From an uncultured Christensenella sp. (GTDB taxonomy: Bacteria > Bacillota > Clostridia > Christensenellales > Borkfalkiaceae): 64,000 nt of DNA. Numbering within the stretch: the first letter of the stretch is position 1; each line of letters begins with the position of its first letter. The translations under genes and the position numbers were made by a program. Shown one piece after another: positions 49,628 to 58,531 of this stretch. Location: contig CAJUME010000005.1 of NCBI GenBank assembly GCA_910587015.1, forward strand, positions 124,001-188,000, read 5' to 3'. The notes under the pieces were generated by a model. The model saw only the letters and a program-made list of their open reading frames with translations. It ran no database searches and had not been told where the DNA came from.

Positions 49628-50224
49628 ATGTTAAATTTACTTGCTATTGGCACGGGCGCACTTGTAGGCATTATTGCGGCGGTTATAGTGCTGGTGATTG
49701 TTATTGCAGTGATTGTATGGTATATCAAAACCCATAATGCGTTTGTAGGACTTGACGCGCAGACAGACGAGGCTTTTTCCACAATAGACGTGTACCTTAA
49801 AAAGAGATACGACCTTATACCCAACATTGTGGAAACAGTTAAGGGCTATGCAAAGCACGAAAGCGAAACCTTTATAAAGGTTACCGAGGCACGCTCTAAG
49901 GCGGTAAGCGCAAGCACCCCCGAGGAGAAGGCGGCGGCAGACGTGCAGATGACGCAGGCTATACGCAACTTCAATATGGTTATGGAGGCTTATCCCGAGC
50001 TTAAGGCGAATACCAGCTTCCTTGATTTACAGCATCAGCTGAAAGCAATCGAGGGCGAGCTTTCACAGTCGAGAAAATACTATAACGCGACTGTTAAGGT
50101 GTTCAACGTTAAGCTTGGCTCGTTCCCTTCCTCTATCGTCGGCAGGCGCATGAAGCTTACCAAAAAGCCCTTCTTCGAGGTGGCCGCACCCGAAGAACGC
50201 GAAAACGTCAAGGTTCAGTTTTAA
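49628..50224 (+). CDS. lemA: LemA family membrane protein
   Basis: 198 residues: N-terminal span (GIIAAVIVLVIVIAVIVWYI), then the LemA helical domain with VDAQT-like GLDAQTDEAFSTIDVYLKKR and DLIPNIVETVKGYAKHE, and SSIVGRRMKLTKKPFFE at the end. Function unclear; LemA proteins often sit with DUF2207 or TPM domain genes, as here. AAGGAG precedes the ATG. Confidence 0.95.
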   Translation: MLNLLAIGTGALVGIIAAVIVLVIVIAVIVWYIKTHNAFVGLDAQTDEAFSTIDVYLKKRYDLIPNIVETVKGYAKHESETFIKVTEARSKAVSASTPEEKAAADVQMTQAIRNFNMVMEAYPELKANTSFLDLQHQLKAIEGELSQSRKYYNATVKVFNVKLGSFPSSIVGRRMKLTKKPFFEVAAPEERENVKVQF

Positions 50225-50246
50225 AAAATAAAACAGCTTGAAAACC

Positions 50247-52163
50247 ATGAAAAGAGTTAAAAAACTATACTTTTTATGCCTTATTGCGCTTACTTTTATA
50301 GTTTGCGCAATAATTTTTGGCGCTTTTACACACCAAAATACAGTCAATGCGGACGCAGCTTATTCCGATACGGCAAACTATATTGCGGGCTACGACACTG
50401 TTTTTGATATTCGGGCAGACCGCACGATGACCGTAACCGAGGATTTGACCTTTCACTTCTACGGAAAATCCGGCTTTGTGAGGGAAATACCCGTAAACGG
50501 CGGCGAAAGGGTGCGCAATATACGCGTGAAGGAGCTTGACGGAACGACCGAGAAAAGCGTTTATTACAGCGTTACCAACGGCGAGGACGGGCATAACAAC
50601 CCGTTTATCTGGGTGGATATAGGCAGTCAGGAGGTCAAATACGAAAACCGCACCTACCGCCTTACCTACGATTACATTGTACCCGCAACCGGGGACGAGG
50701 CGAAAAATAACATAATTGCGCTTGCACCCGTCGGCCGCGGCTACGGCTTTGCGGTTAAAAATATAAATATTAAAATGCTGTTGCCGGACGGATATTTAAA
50801 CGATGACAAAACTCTTTGCTATATAGACGGCGGCAATAAAACGCCCGTTAACATAGTTGCGGGCGAAGAAAACGGAAGAAGCGTGCTTAGCGCGCACGTT
50901 GACGCTTTGGCGCCCTATACGGGCATACGCTTTGACGTGCATTTCGGGGAAGGCGCGTTGAAGTCTTATTTCGACTTCACCCCCTATATCTTTGTTTTGC
51001 TCGGGCTTGCTTTGGTTATTATACTGCTTATTGTTAAGGCGCTGTGCTTCAGCAAATCGCATTTAACGCCCGTTGTCAACTTTGAAGCGCCGAACAACAT
51101 GGACCCGCTTTTGATGGGCAAGCTTATCGACACAAGGGTAAATAACGAGGATATAACCTCGATGATTTTTTATTTTGCCGACAAGGGCTACTTAAAAATC
51201 AGTCTTGACGAAAGCAACAGCCCCACTCTTATACGCATAGTGCGCAATCTGCCAAACAGCTGTACTGACTATGAAAAAGTAATGTTCGAGGGCTTGTTTG
51301 CGCGCGGAGAAACGGTTACCCCCGCACAGCTTGCCAACAGCTTTTACAAAACGTGCGAAAGGGTGACGGCGATGGTAAACTCCCGTGCGAAGGGGCTTTT
51401 TACAAGCAAGAGCATGGCGGTTGCGGTATTGTTTGCCGCGCTTGGCGGACTGCTTTTGGGGGTTGCTCCGTTTGCGCTGGGGCTTATACAGATTTCCGTC
51501 AAATATCTTTTGGTTGCGCCCTTCCTTGCCATTATTCCCGCGTTGATAGTTTTCGGCGCGAGCCAGACGGTAAGGTGGTACGAGCTGAAAACAAGCAAAA
51601 GGAAAAGGGCTTTGTTTTCGCTTTTGATTGCCTTGGGGTGCGCGGCGCTGAGCCTGCTGTATGCACTGCTTGTGCCGCATTGGGTTATGGATTTTGTGCC
51701 TAAGCTGTTGCTCGGCGCGGTATGCAGTGCGGTATGCGCACTTTCCGTTATAATAGTGAGCCGTTCAAACGCTTACAACGCCCGACTTAACGAAATAGTC
51801 GGCTTTAAAAATTTTATTCTGCTTGCCGAAAAGGAAAAGCTGGAAAAAATGCTTGAGGACGACCCGCAGTTTTATTATCACATTTTGCCGTATGCGCAGG
51901 TTTTGGGCGTTTCCGACAAGTGGGAAGAGAAATTTGCGGGCATAACCGTTGAGCCGCCGCAATGGTACGCCTCTTCCGTGGCGGGCACGGTATTCCGTTT
52001 ACACTTATTCAACTCGATTATGCGGAACACAATGTCGACAATGACAAAAAATATGGTTTCCCGCCCCTCTTCAGGAGCGAGCGGCGGCGGAAAATTCAGC
52101 GGCGGGCACTTCGGAGGCTTTTCGGGAGGCGGTCACGGCGGCGGAGGCGGACATTTCAGATAA
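50247..52163 (+). CDS. DUF2207 membrane protein, secreted N-terminal domain and Gly-rich tail
   Basis: 638 residues. Signal/anchor (YFLCLIALTFIVCAIIFGAF), an exported DUF2207 beta-domain (DRTMTVTEDLTFHFYG; TYRLTYDYIVP), a span at ~250-275, a cytoplasmic DUF2207 C-terminal part (MDPLLMGKLIDTRVNNEDI), four more spans in two pairs (about 395-450, 465-520) and a Gly/Phe/His-rich tail (GGKFSGGHFGGFSGGG). Function unknown; LemA-DUF2207 pairs are common. The start at 50247 lacks a clear ribosome binding site. Closed by a strong terminator. Confidence 0.92.
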   Translation: MKRVKKLYFLCLIALTFIVCAIIFGAFTHQNTVNADAAYSDTANYIAGYDTVFDIRADRTMTVTEDLTFHFYGKSGFVREIPVNGGERVRNIRVKELDGTTEKSVYYSVTNGEDGHNNPFIWVDIGSQEVKYENRTYRLTYDYIVPATGDEAKNNIIALAPVGRGYGFAVKNINIKMLLPDGYLNDDKTLCYIDGGNKTPVNIVAGEENGRSVLSAHVDALAPYTGIRFDVHFGEGALKSYFDFTPYIFVLLGLALVIILLIVKALCFSKSHLTPVVNFEAPNNMDPLLMGKLIDTRVNNEDITSMIFYFADKGYLKISLDESNSPTLIRIVRNLPNSCTDYEKVMFEGLFARGETVTPAQLANSFYKTCERVTAMVNSRAKGLFTSKSMAVAVLFAALGGLLLGVAPFALGLIQISVKYLLVAPFLAIIPALIVFGASQTVRWYELKTSKRKRALFSLLIALGCAALSLLYALLVPHWVMDFVPKLLLGAVCSAVCALSVIIVSRSNAYNARLNEIVGFKNFILLAEKEKLEKMLEDDPQFYYHILPYAQVLGVSDKWEEKFAGITVEPPQWYASSVAGTVFRLHLFNSIMRNTMSTMTKNMVSRPSSGASGGGKFSGGHFGGFSGGGHGGGGGHFR

Positions 52164-52174
52164 TTATAAAAAGA

Positions 52175-52202
52175 GCGGCGCGGGGTTAAAAGCCCGCGCC
52201 GC
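52175..52202. terminator. Bidirectional terminator between DUF2207 and rplI
   Basis: GCGGCGCGGG and its exact complement around an 8-base loop, flanked by complementary TAATTAT/ATAATTA that extends the stem. Placed between convergent genes. Confidence 0.88.
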
Positions 52203-52217
52203 ATAATTATTTACGAA

Positions 52218-52661
52218 TTATTCCGCTTCTACCGAGATTTTGATTTTTGAGGAAATGCCCTCCATAAGCTTTAAATCGATATCGTACACGCCGATATTTT
52301 TTATGGGCTGGGCAAGCACAACCTTCTTTTTGTCGATATTGTAGCCCGCTTGCTGCAAAGCGTCCGCAACGTTTGCGCCCGTAACCGAGCCGAAAACCTT
52401 TCCGCCCTGCCCCGCCTTGATTTTTACGGTGAAGGTTTTGCCGTTGATTTCCTTTGCAAGCTCGCGCATTGCCTTTACCTCCTCCGCGTGGTGATAATCC
52501 GCGGCGGCTTTTTTCTGGCTTATGTCATTCAGCTTAGAGGCCGTAGCCGCCTCCGCAAGTCCCTTTTTTATAAGAAAATTGCGCGCGTAGCCCTCATTTA
52601 CCTCTATGACCTCGCCTTTTTTGCCTTGTCCCTTTACGTCCTGTAATAATATAACCTTCAT
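52218..52661 (-). CDS. rplI: 50S ribosomal protein L9
   Basis: 147 residues: N-terminal RNA-binding domain MKVILLQDVKGQGKKGEVI and VNEGYARNFLIKKGLA, connecting helix with Lys/Ala, C-terminal domain (GGKVFGSVTGANVADAL). Starts after AAGGAG. The gene is alone, not with rpsF-ssb-rpsR-dnaB as is frequent. Confidence 0.98.
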   Translation of the reverse strand: MKVILLQDVKGQGKKGEVIEVNEGYARNFLIKKGLAEAATASKLNDISQKKAAADYHHAEEVKAMRELAKEINGKTFTVKIKAGQGGKVFGSVTGANVADALQQAGYNIDKKKVVLAQPIKNIGVYDIDLKLMEGISSKIKISVEAE

Positions 52662-52697
52662 AAAGCTCCTTATCAGCGTTTGTTTGATTTCTATATT

Positions 52698-52726
52698 ATT
52701 TTATATCTTTTATGCTGTTTTGTCAA
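52698..52726 (-). promoter_or_regulatory. rplI promoter
   Basis: Minus-strand TTGACA (52721-52726), 17-base spacer, TAAAAT (52698-52703). Confidence 0.85.
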
Positions 52727-52778
52727 TATCTTTGAATAATTTGCGCATTCGTACGCAAAATACTTTAGGAGGGTATTT

Positions 52779-52931
52779 ATGGAAAACGTTAATCATGGAA
52801 TAGCTTGCGACGTATCCAAGTGCAAGTATAATCATGCGGGCTGCAACTGCACACTCGACCATATCAAGGTCGGCTGTGCTTGCGGTCAGGTAGAATGCAC
52901 CTGCTGCGAAAGCTATTCGGAAAAGGTTTAA
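52779..52931 (+). CDS. DUF1540 Cys-rich small protein
   Basis: 50 residues, MENVNHGIACDVSKCKYN then HAGCNCTLDHIKVG and CECT-like CTCCESY. The spacing Cys-x4-Cys with later Cys residues and an I(K/T)VG segment is typical of DUF1540, a family of small probable metal-binding proteins in Firmicutes of unknown role. Strong ribosome binding site AGGAGGG 6 bases before the ATG. An inverted repeat TTTGCG/CGCAAA (52740-52759) lies in the promoter region. Confidence 0.88.
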   Translation: MENVNHGIACDVSKCKYNHAGCNCTLDHIKVGCACGQVECTCCESYSEKV

Positions 52932-52973
52932 AAATACCTTGTAATAACGGCGGAAAAGCTGTTATAAAATGCG

Positions 52974-53003
52974 GCGGAGCGGGCTTTTATCGGCCCGCTC
53001 CGC
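52974..53003. terminator. Bidirectional terminator between DUF1540 gene and glnS
   Basis: GCGGAGCGGGC, 8-base loop and exact complement, followed by TTATTTTTATTTATT. Placed 6 bases from the glnS stop. Confidence 0.88.
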
Positions 53004-53009
53004 TTATTT

Positions 53010-54659
53010 TTATTTATTGAAATTGTCCTTTAAGGAAACTATTTCAGAAAGCACAAAAACGCCGTTATCGGTGCATTTTTTGTAGTAGCCCGTACGCATA
53101 AGCTGGAATGCGGTATCGTCCGCGCTATCATTAAGGTACGGCTCTGCAAAGCCTTCAAAGCGCTTTTCACTGTCCGCGTTAAGCCTTTCCGCATAGTCCT
53201 GCTCGGGATACTGCTCGTCCTTTAAAAGCGGCTGATACTGTCTGAATTCCGCCTTTACGCCGTACTTGCAGTCAACCCACTGGATTACTCCCTTTGCCTT
53301 TACATCGCTTTGCACTGTACTGCCGCTGCGCGTTTCGGGGTAATAAGTGCAAAGAATTTCTTCAACTTCACCGTTTTTGTCAAGCTTTACGTCGTTGCAA
53401 CGCACAATATACGCGCCTTTCAAACGAACCGTGCCGCCCTTTTGCAGTCTTTTATACTTAGGCGGAGAATTTAAAGAAAAATCATCGCGGTCGATGTACA
53501 TACTGCCCGTAAATTTGATTTTGCGCGTGCCCGCATTTTCGGCAGTCGGATTTTTGTCGAAGTCAAGCTCTTCCTCGCCAGAATAGTTGGTAATTGTAAG
53601 CTTAACGGGGTTGATAACCGCCATTGCGCGCTCTGCCGTAGCATTCAGCTCGTCACGGATACAGCTGTCAAGCTGGGCGATATTGACAACCGAATACGCC
53701 TTTGCAACGCCCACGTCCGCGCAGAATTTTTTAAGCGCGGCGGGCGGAACGCCGCGGCTTTTAAGCCCCATAATCGTGGGCATTCTGGGGTCGTCCCAGC
53801 CGCGGACAAAGCCCTCGTCCACAAGCTTTTTCAAATAGCGCTTTGACATAAGCATATTTGTTATATTAAGTCTTGCAAACTCTATCTGTCTGGGCAACGG
53901 CTTTGGAAGCCCCGACCTTTCCAAAAACCAGTTGTAAAGCGGGCGGTGATTTTCGAATTCAAGCGAGCACAGCGAATGGGTTATGCCCTCTATCGCGTCG
54001 GAAACGGGATGAGCGAAGTCGTACATAGGATAAATGCACCACTTATCGCCCGTGCGGTAGTGCGTAATGTGCGCAATGCGGTAAATTATGGGGTCGCGCA
54101 TATTGATATTGGGCGAAGCCATATCTATTTTAGCCCTTAAAACCTTTGCGCCGTCGGGATATTTGCCAGCCTTCATTTCGCGGAATAATTTTAAATTTTC
54201 CTCAACGCTTCTGTTGCGGTAGGGTGAAAGCGTGCCGGCCTCGGTCAATGTGCCGCGTGTTGCGGTTATTTCTTCCGCCGACAAATCGCAGACATAAGCG
54301 TTTCCGTCAAGAATGTACTTTTCCGCAATTTCGTAAAGCTTATCGTAGTAGTCGGATGCAAACACAAGCTTATCGTACTCGAAGCCCAGCCATTTTACCG
54401 CTTCAACTATGGAATTAACGTATTCATAGTCCTCTTTTGCGGGGTTGGTATCGTCCATACGCAAATTAAGCGTGCCGTGGTAGCGTTCCTTAATGCCGAA
54501 ATTAATGCACATTGCCTTTACGTGGCCTATGTGCAGATAGCCGTTAGGCTCCGGCGGAAAACGGACGTGAATTTCGTTGTTTATGCACTCGAATTTGCCC
54601 GCTTCAAGCTCTTCATTGATAATTTGCTCTATAAAATTTGTAGCTTCGGGTAGCTTCAT
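53010..54659 (-). CDS. glnS: Glutaminyl-tRNA synthetase
   Basis: Charges tRNA-Gln directly. 549 residues: class I motifs PPEPNGYLHIGHVKAM (HIGH at 43-46) and NMLMSKRYLK (KMSKR-type, about 265), with LCSLEFENHRPLYNW, diagnostic for GlnRS, and the C-terminal beta-barrel domain. Many Clostridia use GatCAB amidation for Gln-tRNA; a dedicated GlnRS is a feature of only some lineages. GGAGAAG precedes the ATG. Lies 59 bases downstream of fhs. Confidence 0.96.
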   Translation of the reverse strand: MKLPEATNFIEQIINEELEAGKFECINNEIHVRFPPEPNGYLHIGHVKAMCINFGIKERYHGTLNLRMDDTNPAKEDYEYVNSIVEAVKWLGFEYDKLVFASDYYDKLYEIAEKYILDGNAYVCDLSAEEITATRGTLTEAGTLSPYRNRSVEENLKLFREMKAGKYPDGAKVLRAKIDMASPNINMRDPIIYRIAHITHYRTGDKWCIYPMYDFAHPVSDAIEGITHSLCSLEFENHRPLYNWFLERSGLPKPLPRQIEFARLNITNMLMSKRYLKKLVDEGFVRGWDDPRMPTIMGLKSRGVPPAALKKFCADVGVAKAYSVVNIAQLDSCIRDELNATAERAMAVINPVKLTITNYSGEEELDFDKNPTAENAGTRKIKFTGSMYIDRDDFSLNSPPKYKRLQKGGTVRLKGAYIVRCNDVKLDKNGEVEEILCTYYPETRSGSTVQSDVKAKGVIQWVDCKYGVKAEFRQYQPLLKDEQYPEQDYAERLNADSEKRFEGFAEPYLNDSADDTAFQLMRTGYYKKCTDNGVFVLSEIVSLKDNFNK

Positions 54660-54718
54660 TTATTTTCTTCTCCGAAATATTTTTTTATCTTTTAGCCATA
54701 ATCAAAAACCCGTATAAA

Positions 54719-56380
54719 TTATGAAAGACCCGTAATATTGCCGTTTTCGTCAATATCTATATGCTCTGCCGAGGGGGTTTTTGAAAGCCCGGGCATAAGC
54801 ATAATTTCGCCCGCAACCGCAACGATAAAGCCCGCGCCGCCCTTATAAATTATGTCGCGCACCTTTATTTTAAAGCCTGTGGGTCTTGCCAGCTTTTTAG
54901 CGTCGTCCGAAAGCGAATACTGAGTTTTTGCGATTATCACCGGCAAGCCCTTTATACCCGCTTTTTCTATAACGGCGATTTTTTCAAGCGCGTCTTCGGT
55001 AAATTCCGCGCCCTCGCCGCCGTAAACGTTTTTGACTATATCTTCAACCTTTTTGCAGACGTTATCGTTAAGATTATAAGCGAAATGCAGTTTTGAAGGC
55101 TTTTCGCACTCTGCAATAACCGTTTCGGCAAGCTCCTTACCGCCCTCGCCGCCTTTCAAAAACACGTCCGTAAACACTGCGGTTGCGCCGGACACTTTGC
55201 ATGCGTTAAGCACCTCGTCAATCTCCGCCTGCGTATCGGTGACAAAGCGGTTCATTGCCACGACAACGGGCTTTTTGAATACGTTTTTGATATTTTCAAC
55301 GTGCTTTAAAAGATTGGGAAGCCCCGCCTTCAAAGCCGTTAAATTTTCATCGGATAGCTGAGTTTTGTCGGCTCCGCCGTGCAGTTTAAGCGCCTTTACC
55401 GTTGCAACAACGACAACGCAGTGCGGTTCAATCCCCGCAATTCTGCATTTTGTATCAAGGAATTTTTCCGCGCCGAGGTCTGCGCCGAAGCCGGCCTCTG
55501 TCACGGCGTAATCGGCAAGCGTCATTGCGGTGTATGTAGCGCGCACAGAGTTACACCCGTGCGCTATATTCGCAAACGGCCCGCCGTGGACAATCGCGGG
55601 GGTGCCTTCAAGCGTTTGCACTAAGTTCGGCTTTATTGCGTCCTTTAAAAGCGTTGCCATTGCTCCGTCCACTTTAAGCTGGCGGGCGCGGACAAAGCTT
55701 CCGTCCCCGTCTACGCCTATCACTATATCGCCTATGCGCTTTTTCAAATCCTTTAAGTCGGTTGCAAGGCACAAAACCGCCATAACCTCGCTTGCCGCGG
55801 TTATTTCGAAGCCCTCCGCCCTGTCATAGCTTACGCAACCTTTCATATTGCCCGCGGGCGAATGTATTGTTATACTTCTCAGCGCACGGTCGTTCATATC
55901 CATACAACGGCGGAAATAAACTTCCTTTATTTTTAACACATTGCCGCGCAGTAAGTGATTGTCTATCATTGCGCACAGAAGATTGTTTGCCGCGGTAATC
56001 GCGTGCAAATCGCCCGTAAAGTGCAGATTTATATCCGACATAGGCACAACCTGAGCGTATCCGCCGCCCGCCGCGCCGCCCTTTATGCCGAAAACGGGCC
56101 CGAGCGAGGGTTCGCGCAAGGCAAGGCAGACTTTTTTGCCGAGCTTGGCCATTCCATCGGCAAGCCCGATAGAAACGGTGGTTTTACCCTCTCCGCTTGC
56201 CGTGGGGTTGATTGCCGTAACTAAAATAAGCTTTGATTTGGGGTTAACCTTGTCAAGATTTATTTTAGCCTTGTATTTACCGTACAGCTCTAAATTATCT
56301 TCACCGATATTCAGTTTTTTTGCAATTTCGCGTATGTCGCGCAGTTTACAGCCTTCGGCAATTTCAATGTCGGTTAACAT
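54719..56380 (-). CDS. fhs: Formate-tetrahydrofolate ligase
   Basis: ATP-dependent formation of 10-formyl-THF from formate, for purines or the Wood-Ljungdahl methyl branch. 553 residues; P-loop-like NPTASGEGKTTVSIGL, EPSLGPVFGIKGGAAGGGYAQ (split by family convention), FTGDLHAI, and TEAGFGADLGAEKF. Length typical. Upstream of glnS; no clear promoter read. Confidence 0.97.
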   Translation of the reverse strand: MLTDIEIAEGCKLRDIREIAKKLNIGEDNLELYGKYKAKINLDKVNPKSKLILVTAINPTASGEGKTTVSIGLADGMAKLGKKVCLALREPSLGPVFGIKGGAAGGGYAQVVPMSDINLHFTGDLHAITAANNLLCAMIDNHLLRGNVLKIKEVYFRRCMDMNDRALRSITIHSPAGNMKGCVSYDRAEGFEITAASEVMAVLCLATDLKDLKKRIGDIVIGVDGDGSFVRARQLKVDGAMATLLKDAIKPNLVQTLEGTPAIVHGGPFANIAHGCNSVRATYTAMTLADYAVTEAGFGADLGAEKFLDTKCRIAGIEPHCVVVVATVKALKLHGGADKTQLSDENLTALKAGLPNLLKHVENIKNVFKKPVVVAMNRFVTDTQAEIDEVLNACKVSGATAVFTDVFLKGGEGGKELAETVIAECEKPSKLHFAYNLNDNVCKKVEDIVKNVYGGEGAEFTEDALEKIAVIEKAGIKGLPVIIAKTQYSLSDDAKKLARPTGFKIKVRDIIYKGGAGFIVAVAGEIMLMPGLSKTPSAEHIDIDENGNITGLS

Positions 56381-56458
56381 AGATACCTCTTAACAATTTT
56401 TCCATATTAATAGTAACATAATCATACGGTTATTGTATACTTTTTGAAACGTGAATTT

Positions 56459-56668
56459 TTATTTAACGCAAAGAATTTCGTTTGCGTCCAAATCCAAAGC
56501 AACGCAAAGCTTTGCAAAAGTATCCAATGCCGGCATTTGTTTACCGCAAACATAGCCGGATACCTGTTGATGCGCCACGCCTATTCTGCGCGCAATTTCC
56601 GATTGCGATAATCCGCTTTGCTTTATAGCATCGGCTAACTTTTCTTTAATTGTATTAAGCGTTATCAT
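56459..56668 (-). CDS. Small XRE-family (HTH_3) repressor
   Basis: 69 residues, one Cro/C1-type HTH: IKEKLADAIKQSGLSQSEIA then RRIGVAHQQVSGYVCGKQMP and FAKLCVALDLDANEILCVK. I start at the ATG at 56668 because AGGAGG lies 6 bases upstream; a longer frame from 56707 would run through the operator region. Divergent from a 72-residue gene with a palindromic operator in that gene's promoter, the same layout as the XRE module at 15415-15960. Confidence 0.9.
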   Translation of the reverse strand: MITLNTIKEKLADAIKQSGLSQSEIARRIGVAHQQVSGYVCGKQMPALDTFAKLCVALDLDANEILCVK

Positions 56669-56689
56669 AAATACCTCCTGTAAAATTTT

Positions 56690-56706
56690 AGCACGCAATG
56701 GGTGCA
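56690..56706. promoter_or_regulatory. Second, degenerate operator next to the XRE gene
   Basis: AGCACGCA-A-TGGGTGCA has the same 8-1-8 layout as the perfect palindrome at 56719-56735 and shares most bases (GCAC/GTGC cores). The centres are 29 bases apart. It sits between the XRE start and the divergent promoter, likely for autoregulation. Confidence 0.55.
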
Positions 56707-56712
56707 AATTGC

Positions 56713-56742
56713 TTGACTTGCACGTAATACGTGCAGTATAAT
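56713..56742 (+). promoter_or_regulatory. Promoter with a palindromic operator filling the spacer; start site at the ATG
   Basis: TTGACT (56713-56718), 18-base spacer, TATAAT (56737-56742). The spacer is almost exactly the perfect palindrome TGCACGTA-A-TACGTGCA (56719-56735). Standard spacing puts transcription start at 56749, the A of the downstream ATG. Confidence 0.75.
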
Positions 56743-56748
56743 TTTTTT

Positions 56749-56967
56749 ATGAAAAACAAAATTATTAAAACAAAACAAGACCCCGACTGGTTCGTTATAA
56801 GCAGTTATATAGAATTGCTTTTTAAATTCGGAATTACCTATAAAGACGAACATTTTGAAAAAATGCTTAAAGATTTATTGAATTACGTTCACGGTAAACT
56901 TGCCCTTAAAACAGACGGTGATATTTTAGGTTATTATATAGTAGTTTTACAAAAGCAGGACGATTAA
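56749..56967 (+). CDS. 72-residue hypothetical protein under XRE control
   Basis: Not recognised. Small, charged and likely helical: DWFVISSYIELLFKFGITYK, then HFEKMLKDLLNYVHGKL and DGDILGYYIVVLQKQDD. I choose the ATG at 56749; an in-frame GTG at 56731 lies inside the operator and cannot be transcribed from this promoter. No ribosome binding site is present. With the adjacent XRE it forms a two-gene regulated cassette; function could be regulatory or toxin-antitoxin-like, without direct evidence. Confidence 0.7.
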   Translation: MKNKIIKTKQDPDWFVISSYIELLFKFGITYKDEHFEKMLKDLLNYVHGKLALKTDGDILGYYIVVLQKQDD

Positions 56968-56978
56968 AGCTCATTTGC

Positions 56979-57007
56979 TTGACTTAAAACCTTGTTTACA
57001 TTAAAAT
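56979..57007 (+). promoter_or_regulatory. glyQS promoter
   Basis: TTGACT (56979-56984), 17-base spacer, TAAAAT (57002-57007). The leader to the ATG is about 42 nt, too short for a T-box. Confidence 0.75.
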
Positions 57008-57055
57008 AAATCAGACAAGACCGCATTAATCCAAGTGCGGAAAAGGAGTTATTTT

Positions 57056-58435
57056 ATGGCTGAAAGCAAGCTTACTATGGAAAAAATCGTCAACCTGTGC
57101 AAAAACCGCGGGTTTGTTTACCCCGGCAGTGATATTTACGGAGGTTTTGCAAACACATGGGACTTCGGGCCCGTCGGCGTAGAGCTTAAAAACAACGTAA
57201 AACGCAGCTGGTGGAAGCGCTTCGTTCAGGAAAGCCCCAACACCTACGGCGTTGACGCGGCAATACTTATGAATCCCCGCGTTTGGGAAGCGAGCGGGCA
57301 TGTGCAGAGCTTCGGCGACCCCAAAATGGACTGCAAAAACTGCAAACAGCGTTTCCGCGCGGATACCTTGATAGAGGCGCACTCCAAAGGCGCGGTTGCG
57401 GCTGAGGCGATGACCAACGAGCAGATGGAAGCTTACATTGCCGAACATGATATTAAATGCCCCCACTGCGGTGTGAGAAGCTGGACGCCTATACGCAAAT
57501 TCAACCCTATGTTTATAACCTCGCGCGGGACGCTGGAAGCGGAGAGCGACAAGGTTTATCTTCGCCCCGAAACCTGTCAGGGCGAATACGTGAACTTTCT
57601 GAACGTACAGCGGACGTCGCGCGCAAAGGTGCCGTTTGCCATCGCGCAGATAGGTAAATCGTTCCGCAACGAAATCACCCCCGGAAACTTTTTATTCCGC
57701 ACGGTTGAATTCGAGCAAATGGAATTGCAGATGTTCTGCCGTGAAGAACAGTCTATGGACATTTACGCCGACTACAAGGCGAAAGCGCTTAAATATATTG
57801 AAGATTTGGGTTTGAAAGCGGAAAACCTGCGTTTCCACGACCACGATAAGCTTGCGCACTACGCAAAGGCGGCCTGCGACATACAGTATAACTTCCCTAT
57901 GGGCTGGCAGGAGCTGAACGGCATACACCACCGAGGGGTTTGGGATTTATCCCGCCATCAGGAGTATTCGGGCAAGAGTATGCTTTATATCGACCCGTTT
58001 ACCAACGAAAAATATATACCCAACGTTATAGAATACTCTATCGGCGCGGACAGACTTACGCTTGCGCTTTTGTGCGCGGCTTACGAGGAGCAGACGCTTG
58101 AAGACGGAGACACGCGCGTTGTAATGCACTTCCACCCCGCTATTGCGCCTTACAAGGTTGCCGTACTGCCGTTACAGAAAAATTTGTCGGAAAAGGCGAA
58201 AGAGGTTTACGGCGTGCTTTGCAAAAAGTTTATGTGCGATTATGACGAGGCGGGCTCGATAGGCAAGCGCTACCGCAGGCAGGACGAAATAGGAACGCCC
58301 TTCTGCGTGACGGTGGACTTCGATACGCTTAACGACAACACCGTAACCGTGCGCGACCGCGACAGCATGGAGCAAATCAGACTGAATGCAGACGAGCTTG
58401 CGGCTTATATAGAAAGGCTTGTGGAATTCAATTAA
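57056..58435 (+). CDS. glyQS: Glycyl-tRNA synthetase, single-chain dimeric type
   Basis: 459 residues, class II: motif 1 region (YPGSDIYGGFANTWDFGP), motif 2 (FRNEITPGNFLFRTVEFEQME), motif 3 (SIGADRLTLALLCA), an inserted Cys pair (CKNC... CPHC) forming a zinc-binding-like site, and the anticodon-binding domain. This eukaryote/Gram-positive alpha2 type differs from the GlyQ+GlyS form. ATG at 57056 has AAAAGGAG upstream; a GTG at 57035 in frame is rejected. Confidence 0.97.
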   Translation: MAESKLTMEKIVNLCKNRGFVYPGSDIYGGFANTWDFGPVGVELKNNVKRSWWKRFVQESPNTYGVDAAILMNPRVWEASGHVQSFGDPKMDCKNCKQRFRADTLIEAHSKGAVAAEAMTNEQMEAYIAEHDIKCPHCGVRSWTPIRKFNPMFITSRGTLEAESDKVYLRPETCQGEYVNFLNVQRTSRAKVPFAIAQIGKSFRNEITPGNFLFRTVEFEQMELQMFCREEQSMDIYADYKAKALKYIEDLGLKAENLRFHDHDKLAHYAKAACDIQYNFPMGWQELNGIHHRGVWDLSRHQEYSGKSMLYIDPFTNEKYIPNVIEYSIGADRLTLALLCAAYEEQTLEDGDTRVVMHFHPAIAPYKVAVLPLQKNLSEKAKEVYGVLCKKFMCDYDEAGSIGKRYRRQDEIGTPFCVTVDFDTLNDNTVTVRDRDSMEQIRLNADELAAYIERLVEFN

Positions 58436-58492
58436 ATGTTAGTTTTTTTCAATATGAAAATTTTGCATAAAATTTTAACATAATTACAATAT

Positions 58493-58526
58493 AAAAAGGC
58501 GCCGTTTAAAAAAACGGCGCCTTTTT
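58493..58526. terminator. Terminator after glyQS
   Basis: Perfect 15-bp stem beginning AAAAAGGCGCCGTTT, loop AAAA, ending in TTTTTAATAG. Also lies just past the end of the convergent frameshifted gene. Confidence 0.92.
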
Positions 58527-58531
58527 AATAG

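Noticed and set aside
56968..57055. T-box upstream of glyQS
   Set aside because: Only about 42 nt of leader fit between the promoter and the ATG, too short, and no T-box core.
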